From: Halorubrum rutilum
GTDB taxonomy: Archaea > Halobacteriota > Halobacteria > Halobacteriales > Haloferacaceae
Length of the DNA: 64,000 nucleotides
NCBI RefSeq assembly: GCF_024494565.1
Contig: NZ_JANHDN010000004.1
Span: 186,001 to 250,000 of the forward strand
Direction: 5' to 3'
The translations under genes and the position numbers were made by a program. Below the pieces are notes generated by a model. The model searched no databases, was not told where the DNA came from, and saw nothing but the letters and a program-made list of their open reading frames with translations. Positions 1 to 8,359 of the stretch are shown piece after piece (positions within the stretch are counted from its first letter, which is position 1; each line of letters starts with the position of its first letter).

Positions 1-1095
1 GCCGACGCCGGGCTGGTCGACGCCTTCGACCGGGCGGGCGTCGGCGGGGCGCCGCTCCGGTCGGCGAGCCCGCACGAGCTGCTCGGCTGCGTACTCATCG
101 TCGAGGAGTACGGCGGCGCGCTGCGCTCGTTCGACGTGGACCCGTTCGAGGTGTGCGCGTACGTGCTCGGCTACAGCCTCGCGTACGAGCGCGGCGAGCC
201 CTGGCAGTACGGCGTCGGCGCGCAGCTGCTCCACTCGCCAATCGACGTCGACCGGCTCGACTACATCACCCGCGACAATCAGATGACCGGCGCGGGCGTA
301 CTGAGCTTCGACGTCGACCGCATGGTCGACGCCTACACCGCCCATCCCGAGGCCGGGCTCGCGCTCACCGAGAAGGCGCTCTCGACCATCGGGAACTACC
401 TCGAAGGCCGGATCGCGCTGTACATGTGGGTCACCCAGCATCACAAGGCCGTCTACGCGAACCGCCTCCTCCAGGAGCTGCTCGGCGAGTACGAGCGCGT
501 GACCGGCGAGAGCCCGGTGACGGTCGACGGCGTGCTCTCGCGGGAGCTCGACGACAACGCCGTGCTCGAACGACTCAAGGTCGCCGCCCGCGAGCACCCC
601 GACTCGACGCTGGCGTCGATGTACGACCGCTTCCGCGGGCGCCGCTTCCCGGCCACCTGCTGGAAACACCGGATCGCGCTGGCCGACCGGATCGGCGGCG
701 ACCTCGGCGATGACCGCGACGGCGGCGGTGACCGCGACGGCGACGCGGGCGGTTCCGGCGAGGGACGCGCCCCCGACCTCGACGACTTCACGGCGTGGCT
801 CACCGAGGGCGACGACCGGCTGGAGCGGCTCCTCGCCGACGCGCTCGACGTGCCCGTCCACGAGGTGTGGATCGACCGCTCGTACGTCCCCGCGTACGAC
901 CCCGACGAACTGGAGGACATCCCCATCGCCTACGGCGGGACGACCCGGTCGGTCGGGGACTGGGGGCTGTACGGCGACCGCGCGTTCGACGTGCCGATCC
1001 CCTTCGTGTTCGTCCCCGACGGGACGAAGCGGCGGGCAATCCGCGTGCTCCGGGAGGCGTTCGAGCGGGAGGTCGGCGTGGCAGCGGGGACGTAG
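1..1095 (+). CDS. HD-domain phosphohydrolase (SAMHD1/dGTPase-like), 5' partial
   Basis: The frame is open from the first base, so the start codon and the N-terminal part, where the HD metal-binding pair should lie, are outside the window; 364 residues are visible. Visible residues 76-90 read LLHSPIDVDRLDYIT, the signature of the SAMHD1/dGTPase branch of HD phosphohydrolases, in which this Asp is the last metal ligand. A Gly/Asp-rich linker at about residues 236-256 separates the helical HD part from a C-terminal domain. These enzymes are metal-dependent phosphohydrolases, often acting on nucleotides; the substrate here cannot be inferred. The next gene is a small membrane protein, so there is no functional context. 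Confidence 0.85.
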   Translation, partial: ADAGLVDAFDRAGVGGAPLRSASPHELLGCVLIVEEYGGALRSFDVDPFEVCAYVLGYSLAYERGEPWQYGVGAQLLHSPIDVDRLDYITRDNQMTGAGVLSFDVDRMVDAYTAHPEAGLALTEKALSTIGNYLEGRIALYMWVTQHHKAVYANRLLQELLGEYERVTGESPVTVDGVLSRELDDNAVLERLKVAAREHPDSTLASMYDRFRGRRFPATCWKHRIALADRIGGDLGDDRDGGGDRDGDAGGSGEGRAPDLDDFTAWLTEGDDRLERLLADALDVPVHEVWIDRSYVPAYDPDELEDIPIAYGGTTRSVGDWGLYGDRAFDVPIPFVFVPDGTKRRAIRVLREAFEREVGVAAGT

Positions 1096-1195
1096 AACGC
1101 GACGGCGACGCCGTCGGACCGCGGCAGGGACCCCAAAACGGATACCGAGCGGCCGCGTACTCGGACGGAGACGCCGCGCCCTCCCGAACGGACAC

Positions 1196-1642
1196 ATGGA
1201 CCTCGACTCGAACGCGGCCCTCCGGCGAGCGCTCCTCGGAACCCGGTCGTCACCGAGACGGTCGGGAGCCGCGGTAGCCGCGGGGCTGTTCGGCGTGACC
1301 GGGCTGTTCGCGTTCGCGTCACACGCCGCTTTCGACGCGATACCCGAGGCGGTCCTGTTGCCGTTCGTCCTGCTCGGCGGCCTGCTCGCGGTCGGCGCCG
1401 CGTACGCCGGAAGCGGACTGCTCGTCAGCACGGCCCTGGTGGTCGGACCGGTGTACGGACCGGTGACGTTCTACGCGTGGCTGATCTCGACGCGAGAGGC
1501 GGCGCCCGTGGCGTTCGTGCTGTCGTTTTACGGACACGGCGCGCCGGCGCTCTGGGCGCCGATAGCCGTCGTCCTCGCCGCGGGTAGCTACGCGATCGGA
1601 GCGCTCGCTCGGCGGTTCGGGGACCGTCTCGGACTCCGGTGA
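1196..1642 (+). CDS. Hypothetical membrane protein, 148 aa
   Basis: An ATG at 1196 opens a 148-residue frame. A basic stretch (about residues 10-22) is followed by three or four hydrophobic segments (roughly 24-44, 51-72, 76-98 and 116-137), so it is an integral membrane protein. The upstream part of the same open frame is out-of-frame shadow of the preceding HD gene, which supports starting at this ATG. I do not recognise the family; it looks like one of the small lineage-specific haloarchaeal membrane proteins. It stands alone between the HD gene and the nucleoside phosphorylase. Confidence 0.6.
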   Translation: MDLDSNAALRRALLGTRSSPRRSGAAVAAGLFGVTGLFAFASHAAFDAIPEAVLLPFVLLGGLLAVGAAYAGSGLLVSTALVVGPVYGPVTFYAWLISTREAAPVAFVLSFYGHGAPALWAPIAVVLAAGSYAIGALARRFGDRLGLR

Positions 1643-1705
1643 GTCGGAGGCGCGCAGGCGGGCCCGACCGCAACACCCTTTCGCGAGTTCCGCGAACCGA
1701 TCCAC

Positions 1706-2515
1706 ATGACCGACCCGTCCGACGCGGACGCGTCCCCGCTGTTCGAGGCGAAGGCGTTCGACGAACCGTCCGTGTTCGCGCCGAGCGCCCTGCTGGAGAA
1801 CGCCCGCCGTCAGAAGGAGCTCCCGGAGCGCTCGGTCCCGGAGGTCTGCGTCCTCGATCCGGACGGGGACGTCGTGCGCCGGCTGCGAGCGGCCGGAGAG
1901 GCCGAGCAGGACGAGACGTGGCCGGGGTACCACACCGAGCTCTACCGGTTCGAGCGGGGCGGCGAGGAGTTCGGAATCGTCGGGTGCGCCGTCGGGGCGT
2001 CGTTCGCGGTCCTCGTCGCGGAGCAGCTGTTCGCCGCCGGCTGCGAGTTCCTCGTGAGCGTCACCTCCTCGGGGCGGATCGTCCCGCGGGACGACCCGCC
2101 GTACTTCGTGCTCGTCGAGCGCGCGCTCCGCGACGAGGGGACGAGCCACCACTACCGGCCGGCGGACCGCTACGCGTCCCTCGATCCCGAGCTCCTGAGG
2201 CCGGTCGAGCGCGAGTGCGAGGCGGTGCCCAGACCGGTGTACACGGGAGCGTCGTGGACGACGGACGCGCCGTTCCGGGAGACGGAGACCGCGATCGAAC
2301 GCGCCCGGTCGGAGGGGATCCTCGCGGTCGAGATGGAGGCGGCGGCCCTCTACGCGTTCGCGGACGCCCGAGACCGGCCGGTCGTCTGCTTCGCGCACGT
2401 GACCAACCAGATGGGCCAGACCGAGGAGGAGTTCGAGAAGGGAGACGCGAACGGCAGCGAAGACGCGCTGGCGGTGATCGACGCGGCCGCCGCCGCGTGG
2501 CGCGCGTCGGACTGA
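1706..2515 (+). CDS. Nucleoside phosphorylase (uridine phosphorylase-like)
   Basis: This 269-residue protein has the PNP/UDP family fold signatures: a Gly/Ala-rich stretch FGIVGCAVGASFAVLVAEQL (about 92-111) followed by a phosphate-binding segment SVTSSGRI (about 116-123), and the C-terminal VEMEAAALYAFA motif (about 210-221), whose Glu contacts the ribose in this family. It would cleave nucleosides with phosphate to a free base and ribose-1-phosphate in purine or pyrimidine salvage. Base specificity cannot be read reliably; uridine phosphorylase-like is the closest match by motif. Monocistronic. The phosphoribosyltransferase at 3240 may use bases from the same salvage pool. Confidence 0.85.
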   Translation: MTDPSDADASPLFEAKAFDEPSVFAPSALLENARRQKELPERSVPEVCVLDPDGDVVRRLRAAGEAEQDETWPGYHTELYRFERGGEEFGIVGCAVGASFAVLVAEQLFAAGCEFLVSVTSSGRIVPRDDPPYFVLVERALRDEGTSHHYRPADRYASLDPELLRPVERECEAVPRPVYTGASWTTDAPFRETETAIERARSEGILAVEMEAAALYAFADARDRPVVCFAHVTNQMGQTEEEFEKGDANGSEDALAVIDAAAAAWRASD

Positions 2516-2564
2516 GCGCTCGCGTCGCGTCGTAGTCCGCGGTCGCGCCCCGTCGTAGTGCGCG

Positions 2565-3230
2565 TCACTCGCCGTCACGGGCGGCCCGGTACCGATCGCG
2601 GAGGCGAGCGAACAGCGCGTTCCCGGTCTCGGTCCGCAGCCGCGGCCCGGTCGTCGCGAAGAACTCGTCGAGGTCGTCGTACTCGCGGAACGCCCCCGGA
2701 TCGCCGTCGGCGGGGTCGTACCGGTCGTCGCGCTCGTAGCGGACGGCCTGGAGGCAGACGTCGAGGAGGTCGCACTCCTTGACGAGTATCGCCTCCGGCG
2801 ACTCGCGCGCCTCGTACGCCTCCCACGCGTCGCGGACGCGGTCGGGGAGCGGCCCGGCGAGGTCGCGCATCGCCTCGCGCTCGGCGGCCTCCTTGGCGGC
2901 CGGGTCGACGGCGTCCGCGGTCGAGTCGGCGCGGGTCGCGACGTCGCCCGTCTCCGCCTCGGCGACGTCGTGGACCACCGCGAGCCGGAGCGCGCGGTCG
3001 AGGTCGACGCCGGGGAGGTCCCCGCGGAACCGGTCGCCGAGCGCGAGGACGAGGTAGGCGACCCCCCACGCGTGGGCCGCGACCGACTCGGGGTCGTCGA
3101 CCCCGCGGAGCTGCCACCCCGTGCGCCGCTCGTCCTTGAGGGCGGAGGCGTCGAGGAGGGCGTCGAGGGCCTGTTCGGGGACGCCGTGGGGGTCGTCGGC
3201 AGCGTCCGACTCCGGGTCGTCTCCGGGCAT
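2565..3230 (-). CDS. HD-domain hydrolase, YfbR/HDDC2-like 5'-nucleotidase
   Basis: This 221-residue protein has the YfbR/HDDC2 layout: W-Q-L-R-G (about 39-43), S-V-A-A-H-A-W (about 49-55) with the first His, then A-V-V-H-D-V-A-E-A (about 88-96) giving the HD pair and the following Glu, and a distal acidic motif KECDLLDV (about 154-161). Members of the family are metal-dependent 5'-deoxynucleotidases. Its start lies 9 nt from the stop of the upstream phosphoribosyltransferase gene on the same strand, so the two form an operon linked to nucleotide salvage. The N-terminal 30 residues are acidic and variable. Confidence 0.85.
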   Translation of the reverse strand: MPGDDPESDAADDPHGVPEQALDALLDASALKDERRTGWQLRGVDDPESVAAHAWGVAYLVLALGDRFRGDLPGVDLDRALRLAVVHDVAEAETGDVATRADSTADAVDPAAKEAAEREAMRDLAGPLPDRVRDAWEAYEARESPEAILVKECDLLDVCLQAVRYERDDRYDPADGDPGAFREYDDLDEFFATTGPRLRTETGNALFARLRDRYRAARDGE

Positions 3231-3239
3231 CGCGGGCGG

Positions 3240-3935
3240 TCAGTCGGCGAGTCGCCAGGTCCCGTCGCCCGCCGAGTCGGCGACGCCGCGGCGGACCATC
3301 TCGTCGAGCACCTCGTCGAGGCGGCCGGGCTGGGCGACCTCCATCTCGATGCGGCCGATGCTGTGGTACTCGTCGAGGTAGTGGCGGAGGTCGTCGCGGT
3401 CGAACGTCTCCTGGCCGGCGCGCTCCATCGCGCCCTCGGTGAGGTCGATCATGTCTTCGAGGAAGTTCCACGGGTAGACGACCCACGTCCACTGTTCGAG
3501 CCGCTCGCCGACGAAGTCCGGCTGGAACTCGGAGGTGCCGAGCAGCTGGAGCGTCGCGGTGCGGATCTCGGCGGCGTCCCGGTCGTCGACGTACTCCTCG
3601 GCGCGGCGGATCGAGCCGCCGGTGTCCGCGATGTCGTCGATGATCAGGACGTCTTTCCCCTCGACGCTCCCCTCCGGCATCGGGTAGCGGATCTGGGGCT
3701 CGCCGCTCTTCTCCGCGGTCCCGACGTAGTGCTCCATCTTCAGGCTCGTCAGGTCGTTGAGCCCGAGGAAGTCGCAGACGCACCGCCCCGCGAACCAGCC
3801 GCCGCGGGCCAGGGCGACGACCACGTCCGGCTCGAAGTCGGCCCGTTTCACCGCGTTCGAGACGTTGCGGCAGAGCCCGTAGATGTACTCCCAGTTGGTG
3901 AGGGTGCAGTCGAAGTCGTCCGGGAGGTCGCTCAT
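3240..3935 (-). CDS. Purine-type phosphoribosyltransferase (COG2236-like)
   Basis: This 231-residue protein carries the PRPP-binding motif DVLIIDDIADTGGS (about 95-108), diagnostic of type I phosphoribosyltransferases, after an N-terminal segment with VVALARGGWFAGR (about 38-50). The C-terminal ~45 residues look like a small winged-helix-type extension. It probably salvages a purine or xanthine base with PRPP; a regulatory role is possible because some haloarchaeal PRTase-fold proteins act as transcription factors. The start was placed at the ATG at 3935 because the longer open frame upstream is low-complexity and overlaps repeat copy A. First gene of an operon with the YfbR-like hydrolase. 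Confidence 0.85.
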   Translation of the reverse strand: MSDLPDDFDCTLTNWEYIYGLCRNVSNAVKRADFEPDVVVALARGGWFAGRCVCDFLGLNDLTSLKMEHYVGTAEKSGEPQIRYPMPEGSVEGKDVLIIDDIADTGGSIRRAEEYVDDRDAAEIRTATLQLLGTSEFQPDFVGERLEQWTWVVYPWNFLEDMIDLTEGAMERAGQETFDRDDLRHYLDEYHSIGRIEMEVAQPGRLDEVLDEMVRRGVADSAGDGTWRLAD

Positions 3936-4035
3936 ACGGCCGTTCCTCCCACCCGCGCGCTCATAAGGGTTTAGCAACGGCGCCGGAGGGGAGACCGGCG
4001 CGAGCACCGCGGCACGATTTCTCGGGAACGGCTGC

Positions 4036-4425
4036 GGTGGCGCGCGCCTGCGAGCGCCCTTCGGGCGCGAGCAGCGCGTGCGAGGGAGTCGGTCGCCCGA
4101 AGCGACGCGGAGGGCGACCGACGAGGCTGGGGAGGCGTGGGGTTGCGGTGCCGTGCTGGGCGGGGTGGGACTCAAAGGGGCAGCCGCGAGGACGGCACAG
4201 GCGATGCAAGCACCGCAAGGAGCGAACGACGTGAGCGACTGAGGAGCGCAGCGAGCGTGGGCCGTCCTCGCGGCTGGGGCTTTGGAGGTGGTCGCCGACG
4301 ATCCGGGATCGGCCGCGTATCACCGAGCGGCTGGGACTTTGGAGGTGGTCGCCGACGATCCGGGATCGGCCGCGTATCACCGAGCGGCTGGGACTTTGAA
4401 ACCGTTCACCGCGTCAGCGGCAGTA
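4036..4425 (+). repeat. Structured-RNA candidate repeat, copy A (with 57-bp tail array)
   Basis: Copy A of a seven-member family. P1 hairpin: GCGCCC (4054-4059) / GGGCGC (4063-4068), flanked by GA on both sides and then TGC/GCA. P2: GTCGGTCGCCC (4088-4098) / GGGCGACCGAC (4112-4122), 11 bp. Invariant box CTGGGGAGGCGTG lies near 4127-4139. P3: CTCAAAG-GGG-CAG plus CCGCGAGGACGGC (4184-4196), pairing with GCCGTCCTCGCGG (4261-4273) plus CTG-GGG-CTTTGGAG. Tail: three units starting CGGCTGGG at 4271, 4328 and 4385, the first two spacers identical. It lies between the divergent phosphoribosyltransferase and gatB. No convincing TATA box is seen. Confidence 0.85.
4271..4425 (+). repeat. 57-bp tandem tail units of copy A
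   Basis: Three consecutive units begin at 4271, 4328 and 4385, exactly 57 bp apart. The first two units differ by a single base over the whole period, which indicates a recent duplication. Each unit starts with CGGCTGGGGCTTTGGAGGTG or a near variant, the same sequence that forms the 3' side of helix P3, followed by a variable 33-37-nt stretch. The third unit is degenerate. Confidence 0.85.
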
Positions 4426-4520
4426 GCGACACACAGTCGAGAACCACGCGAACGAGCCTCCGAATCGACATCGTATCGGTCCCGACACGATTTAGGTGGC
4501 CGGCTCACAACGGACCGGTA

Positions 4521-6008
4521 ATGAGCACTCAGGCCGCGACGGAGGAGCGGACGGTCGTGATCGGGCTGGAGGTCCACGTCCAGCTCGAGACCGACACGAA
4601 GATCTTCTGCGGCTGCTCGACGGAGCCCGAGGAGGACGAGGAGCCGAACACGCGCACCTGCCCGACCTGCCTCGGCCTGCCGGGCGCGCTGCCGGTCCTC
4701 AACGAGGCCGCCGTCGAGGCCGCGGTGAAGGTGGGGAAGGCGATCGACGCCGACATCCCCGAGACGACGACGTTCCACCGGAAGAACTACTACTACCCCG
4801 ACCTGCCGAAGAACTTCCAGCTCACGCAGTACGACGCCCCGATCTGCCAGTCGGGCGAGCTCGAAGTGCGCGTCGACAGCGAGCCGCGCACCATCGGGAT
4901 CACCCGGGCGCACCTGGAGGAGGACCCGGGGAGCCTCCAGCACGCCGGCGGCTCCATCGAGTCGGCGACCCACACCCTCGTGAACTACAACCGCGCCGGG
5001 ACGCCGCTGATGGAGATCGTCACCGAGCCGGACTTCCGGTCGCCGGCGGAGACGCGCGCGTTCCTGGCGAAGCTCGAAGAAGTCCTCGAATACCTCGGCG
5101 TCTTCGACCCGACCCGCGACGGGAGCCTGCGCGTCGACGCCAACGTCTCGCTCGTACCGGAGGACCGGGTCGCAGACGACGGGACGATCACGGACGAGGC
5201 CCTCGCGGACGTGAACCGCGCCGAGGTGAAGAACATCTCCAGCCACAAGGGCGCCGAGCAGGCGCTCGCGTACGAGGTCACCCGCCAGGAGAACGTGCTC
5301 CGGCGCGGCCGCGAGATCGAGCAGGAGACGCGTCACTGGGACGAGGCGCGCGGCGTCACCGTCTCGATGCGCTCGAAGGAGGCCGAGAAGGACTACCGCT
5401 ACTTCCGGGAGGCCGACCTGCCCGCGCTGGAGGTGTCGGACTGGAAGGAGTCGATCCCGATCCCGGAGCTGCCGGACGCCCGCCGGGAGCGCTTCCGCGA
5501 TGAGTACGGGCTCGACCGCGAGTCCGCCTCGAAGCTCACCTCGACGAAGGCCGTCGCCGACTTCTTCGAGGACGTGGCCGAGTCGTTCGACCCCGAGCTC
5601 GCCGCGACGTGGGTCGCCGACAATCTGCTCGGCGAGCTCAACTACCGCGAGATGGCGATCACGGACGTCGAGGACCGCCTCGACGAGTTCAAGCGCCTGA
5701 TCGAGCTGGTCGACGCCGAGGAGCTCACGGTGAAGAACGCCGAGGAGGTAGTCCTGCGCGAGATGCTCGACGCGGGCGAGGACCCCGAGACCGTCATCGA
5801 GCGCGAGGGGCTCGGCGTCGCCGACTCCGGCGAGGTCGAGGCCGCCGTCGACGCCGCGATCGACGACAACCCGGACGCCGTGAGCGACTACCACGACGGC
5901 GACGAGGGCGCGATCAACTTCCTCGTCGGCCAGGTGATGCAGGAGACGGGCGGCAGCGCCGACCCCGGCGAGGTGAACGGGCTGCTCCGCGAGCGGCTGG
6001 AGGGGTAG
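4521..6008 (+). CDS. gatB: Asp/Glu-tRNA(Asn/Gln) amidotransferase subunit B
   Basis: This 495-residue protein is full length. It starts VVIGLEVHVQLET (about 13-25) and has the zinc-site cysteines C-G-C and C-P-T-C-L-G-L-P-G (about 34-60), the tRNA-dependent kinase motif HRKNYYYPDLPKNFQ, and a C-terminal YqeY-like domain (about 350-495). With GatA and GatC, or with GatD/E in the archaeal Gln pathway, it phosphorylates the misacylated Glu- or Asp-tRNA and passes it ammonia to give Gln- or Asn-tRNA. The ATG at 4521 matches the family N-terminus; the longer open frame upstream is repeat copy A. It is followed 7 nt later by the SAMP2-like gene. Confidence 0.97.
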   Translation: MSTQAATEERTVVIGLEVHVQLETDTKIFCGCSTEPEEDEEPNTRTCPTCLGLPGALPVLNEAAVEAAVKVGKAIDADIPETTTFHRKNYYYPDLPKNFQLTQYDAPICQSGELEVRVDSEPRTIGITRAHLEEDPGSLQHAGGSIESATHTLVNYNRAGTPLMEIVTEPDFRSPAETRAFLAKLEEVLEYLGVFDPTRDGSLRVDANVSLVPEDRVADDGTITDEALADVNRAEVKNISSHKGAEQALAYEVTRQENVLRRGREIEQETRHWDEARGVTVSMRSKEAEKDYRYFREADLPALEVSDWKESIPIPELPDARRERFRDEYGLDRESASKLTSTKAVADFFEDVAESFDPELAATWVADNLLGELNYREMAITDVEDRLDEFKRLIELVDAEELTVKNAEEVVLREMLDAGEDPETVIEREGLGVADSGEVEAAVDAAIDDNPDAVSDYHDGDEGAINFLVGQVMQETGGSADPGEVNGLLRERLEG

Positions 6009-6015
6009 CCCCTCG

Positions 6016-6234
6016 ATGCGCGTCTCGGTCGAGGTCGTCGGCGAGGGGACCCGAGCGGTCGACCTCCCCGACGACGCCACCTACGACGACCTCGTCCGCG
6101 AGGCCGGCTACCACCCGCAGGAGGCGTCGGCGCTGGTCGACGGCTCGCCCGTCCCCGGCGACCGCATTGTCGACGCCGACGAGGTCCGGATCCTGCGGCT
6201 GATCAAGGGCGGCGCGACGGGCGACGGCGCGTGA
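6016..6234 (+). CDS. samp2: Ubiquitin-like SAMP2-type protein with a C-terminal tail after GG
   Basis: This 72-residue beta-grasp protein resembles the small archaeal modifier SAMP2: V-E-V-V-G-E near the start, TYDDLVR (about 22-28), LVDGSPVP, and RLIKGG (residues 61-66). SAMP2 is activated at its terminal Gly-Gly by the E1 enzyme UbaA, conjugated to lysines, and used for tRNA thiolation. Unlike the SAMP2 I know, this frame does not stop after GG but adds ATGDGA (67-72), so the diglycine is not terminal in the primary product. It begins 7 nt after gatB and its stop overlaps the GTG of the acetyltransferase. A UbaA-like E1 is encoded at 41785. Confidence 0.85.
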   Translation: MRVSVEVVGEGTRAVDLPDDATYDDLVREAGYHPQEASALVDGSPVPGDRIVDADEVRILRLIKGGATGDGA

Positions 6235-6713
6235 GCGAGAGCTCCGACCCCGCCGACGATCCGCCGGGCTCGGCCGGTTCCCGCGACCCGCCCGAGGACG
6301 TGATCGTCGAGCGGGCGACGCCCGACGACCGTCTCGACGTCCTCCGGATCCTCGACGCGGCGATGCTGGAGACGGACGCGGCGACCGTGGACGACCGGAT
6401 CGCGGCCGGAGACGCCCTCGTCGCGCGCTCGACCAGAACCGGCGGGGTCGTCGGCGCGCTGGTCGCCGCCCGTCCCGACCCCGACCGGCTCCACGTCGAC
6501 GGCGTCGCGGTCAGGCGTGCGCGTCGGGGAGGGGGGATCGGTTCCGCGCTCCTCGCGGCCGCGGTCGATCGCGGGCGGTCGGACTCCGCTATCGAGACCG
6601 TCACCGCCGCGTTCGACGACGACCTGGTCGCGTTCTACGAGGCAATCGGATTCGTCGTCACCGGCGACACGACCGACGCCCGCCGGCACGGCCGGATCCG
6701 CGTCGGCGACTGA
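6231..6713 (+). CDS. GNAT-family N-acetyltransferase
   Basis: This 160-residue protein with a GTG start overlaps the stop of the SAMP2-like gene by 4 nt, so translation is probably coupled. The GNAT core spans about residues 22-150. The acetyl-CoA pyrophosphate loop is R-R-A-R-R-G-G-G-I-G-S-A-L (about 98-110), and the late motif DLVAFYEAIGFVVTGD (about 131-146) is the usual beta-strand and helix before the splayed strand. The N-terminal 20 residues are acidic and disordered. The acceptor substrate is unknown. The gatB-samp2-GNAT order suggests a link to translation or protein modification, but that is inference only. Confidence 0.85.
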   Translation: MSESSDPADDPPGSAGSRDPPEDVIVERATPDDRLDVLRILDAAMLETDAATVDDRIAAGDALVARSTRTGGVVGALVAARPDPDRLHVDGVAVRRARRGGGIGSALLAAAVDRGRSDSAIETVTAAFDDDLVAFYEAIGFVVTGDTTDARRHGRIRVGD

Positions 6714-6720
6714 TCGCCCG

Positions 6721-8082
6721 TCAGTCGCCGACGCGGTACAGCTCGAACCGGACCCGCGTCCGGTCGTCGGCGTCCACAAACTCGACGGTCCCGTTGGCCG
6801 ACTCGGCGATCCACCGCATGAGCCAGAGCCCCAGCCCGCTGCCGTGGGCGAGCGGCGTCTCCCTGGTCTCTCGGAGGCACCGCAGCTCGTGTTCGGGGAT
6901 CGACCCCGGGTTCTGTACCTCGATCCGTACCCGCTCGCTCGTCGGAATCGACACCGCGATCTCGACTCTCGGCGTCGGGTCGTCCTGGTGGACGATCCCG
7001 TTCCGGATCGCCTCTTCGAGCGCAACGTCGAGGTTCACGTCCGCGAGAACGACGTGTTCCGGCGATGCAGGGGCTTGGATCCGCGCGTTCGGATACTCGA
7101 TCCGGACCTCTTCGACAGCCCGCTCTATCGCCGGCCGGAGCGGCGTCGGCTCGACCGTCGAGCGCCCGATCGTCCGCTGGATGTACCGTGCCTTCGCTGC
7201 CGTCTCGACGACGGCGTCCGCGTGGCTCGCAGCGGCGGCGACGCGGTCGGCCTCGGCGGCCGTCAGCGACTCGCTCCTCGACAGCTCGGTGAGCACCCCC
7301 TGGACGACGTTGAGGTCGTTTCGGATGTTGTGGCGCAACACTCGGTTGAGGACGGTGAGCCGCTCCTCGCGGCGATCCAGCTCCCGGTTGCTCTCGGCCA
7401 GTCCCCGGGCCTGCTCTAACATGAGTCGAGCGTCGGGATGTTCCGCGTCTCCGGAGCGGTACGCTTCGAGCGAGACGTGAAAGGGGTTCTCGCAGAGCGT
7501 TCCGTCGAAGACGACCTGTCGGTGCGTCCGCAGCGCCTTCGCGGCCGCCGCCTCGTCGAACCGTCGGAGGTCGTACTGACACAGCGCGGTCACCGGCTCG
7601 TCGGGGCACGCCGAGTCGAACGCGAACTCGAAATCAACGATCTCGTCAAACGACTTCTCGGCCCCGAACGCCCACGTGTTCTCCCCGGCGAGCCAGAGCC
7701 CCTCGTAGCCGCCCGCGGCGCTCCGTTCCGCCTCCGACCGCAGCTCGGTGACGGTGTTGCTGGAGTCGAACCCGCCGTCGAGGTATACCTCCGACGCGTC
7801 GCGGACGGCGAGGTCGCCGGCGGCGGCCCGCGCCGCGACATCCACGTCTGCATCTCGAAGGGCCGCTTCGATCCGCGACTGCGGGTTCGCATCGGCGAGG
7901 TACACGCACCGATGCCCGGTCGCGAGCCCGTGCGAGAGGAACGCGGACACGGTGTCGAGCTGCGCGGCCGTCGACTCGTAGAACAGCGCGAGGTGACGGT
8001 CAAGGTCGCGGCCGGCGAACTCGGCGCGCAGGTTCTCTTGCGATCGGGCACCGAAGCCGATCGACTCTCCTTCGGTAGGCAT
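6721..8082 (-). CDS. MEDS-domain sensor histidine kinase
   Basis: This 453-residue soluble protein has an N-terminal MEDS/DcmR-type sensory domain (about 25-195, with HLALFYES and GHRCVYLADAN), then a coiled linker (about 215-240). The phosphoacceptor region has the haloarchaeal H-box VLRHNIRNDLNVV (about 246-258). An HATPase_c domain follows, with N-box-like ALEEAIRNGIVH and G-box HGSGLGLWLMRWI (about 413-425). It lacks transmembrane segments, so it senses an intracellular signal. No response regulator is adjacent, as is usual for haloarchaeal orphan kinases. Convergent with the GNAT gene, with 7 nt between their stops. Confidence 0.9.
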   Translation of the reverse strand: MPTEGESIGFGARSQENLRAEFAGRDLDRHLALFYESTAAQLDTVSAFLSHGLATGHRCVYLADANPQSRIEAALRDADVDVAARAAAGDLAVRDASEVYLDGGFDSSNTVTELRSEAERSAAGGYEGLWLAGENTWAFGAEKSFDEIVDFEFAFDSACPDEPVTALCQYDLRRFDEAAAAKALRTHRQVVFDGTLCENPFHVSLEAYRSGDAEHPDARLMLEQARGLAESNRELDRREERLTVLNRVLRHNIRNDLNVVQGVLTELSRSESLTAAEADRVAAAASHADAVVETAAKARYIQRTIGRSTVEPTPLRPAIERAVEEVRIEYPNARIQAPASPEHVVLADVNLDVALEEAIRNGIVHQDDPTPRVEIAVSIPTSERVRIEVQNPGSIPEHELRCLRETRETPLAHGSGLGLWLMRWIAESANGTVEFVDADDRTRVRFELYRVGD

Positions 8083-8359
8083 CTGAGTATCGACTGTACA
8101 AAATGGAGGCGGATAAAACGGCCGGAAACGCTCTGAGTCGGCCGTTCACCGCTCGTCGCGGCGAAAATCAACGGCCGGCACCAGGGCGCCCCTCGGCCAC
8201 AGTCGCTCTCCTCGCGGCTGGTGTCAACGGACCGAACCGCACTGAGCCGTCGACGGTCGCATTCGACGTTCATTTCCCGGTCGCTCCCGTTGTTACGGGT
8301 ATGAGCGCGATTTCGCCCTCGATTTCGGCGGTCCCATCCCGGGGCGCGGTGATCAAGAT
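8083..8359. other. Divergent intergenic region with a possible short upstream ORF for rlmE
   Basis: This 277-bp region separates the divergently transcribed MEDS kinase and rlmE genes. A weak TATA-like TTCATTT lies near 8269-8275. A 20-codon frame, ATG 8301 to TGA 8363, overlaps the rlmE start in an ATGA arrangement. Nothing else is recognisable. Confidence 0.4.

Noticed and set aside
4137..4521. Long open frames across repeat copy A joining gatB upstream (proteins with GGTQRGSR- and AAGTLEVV-type sequence)
   Set aside because: The same DNA is open in several frames at every copy. The helices vary by compensatory substitutions and by indels that are not multiples of three, so amino-acid sequence is not conserved. 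Pairing explains the pattern better than coding.
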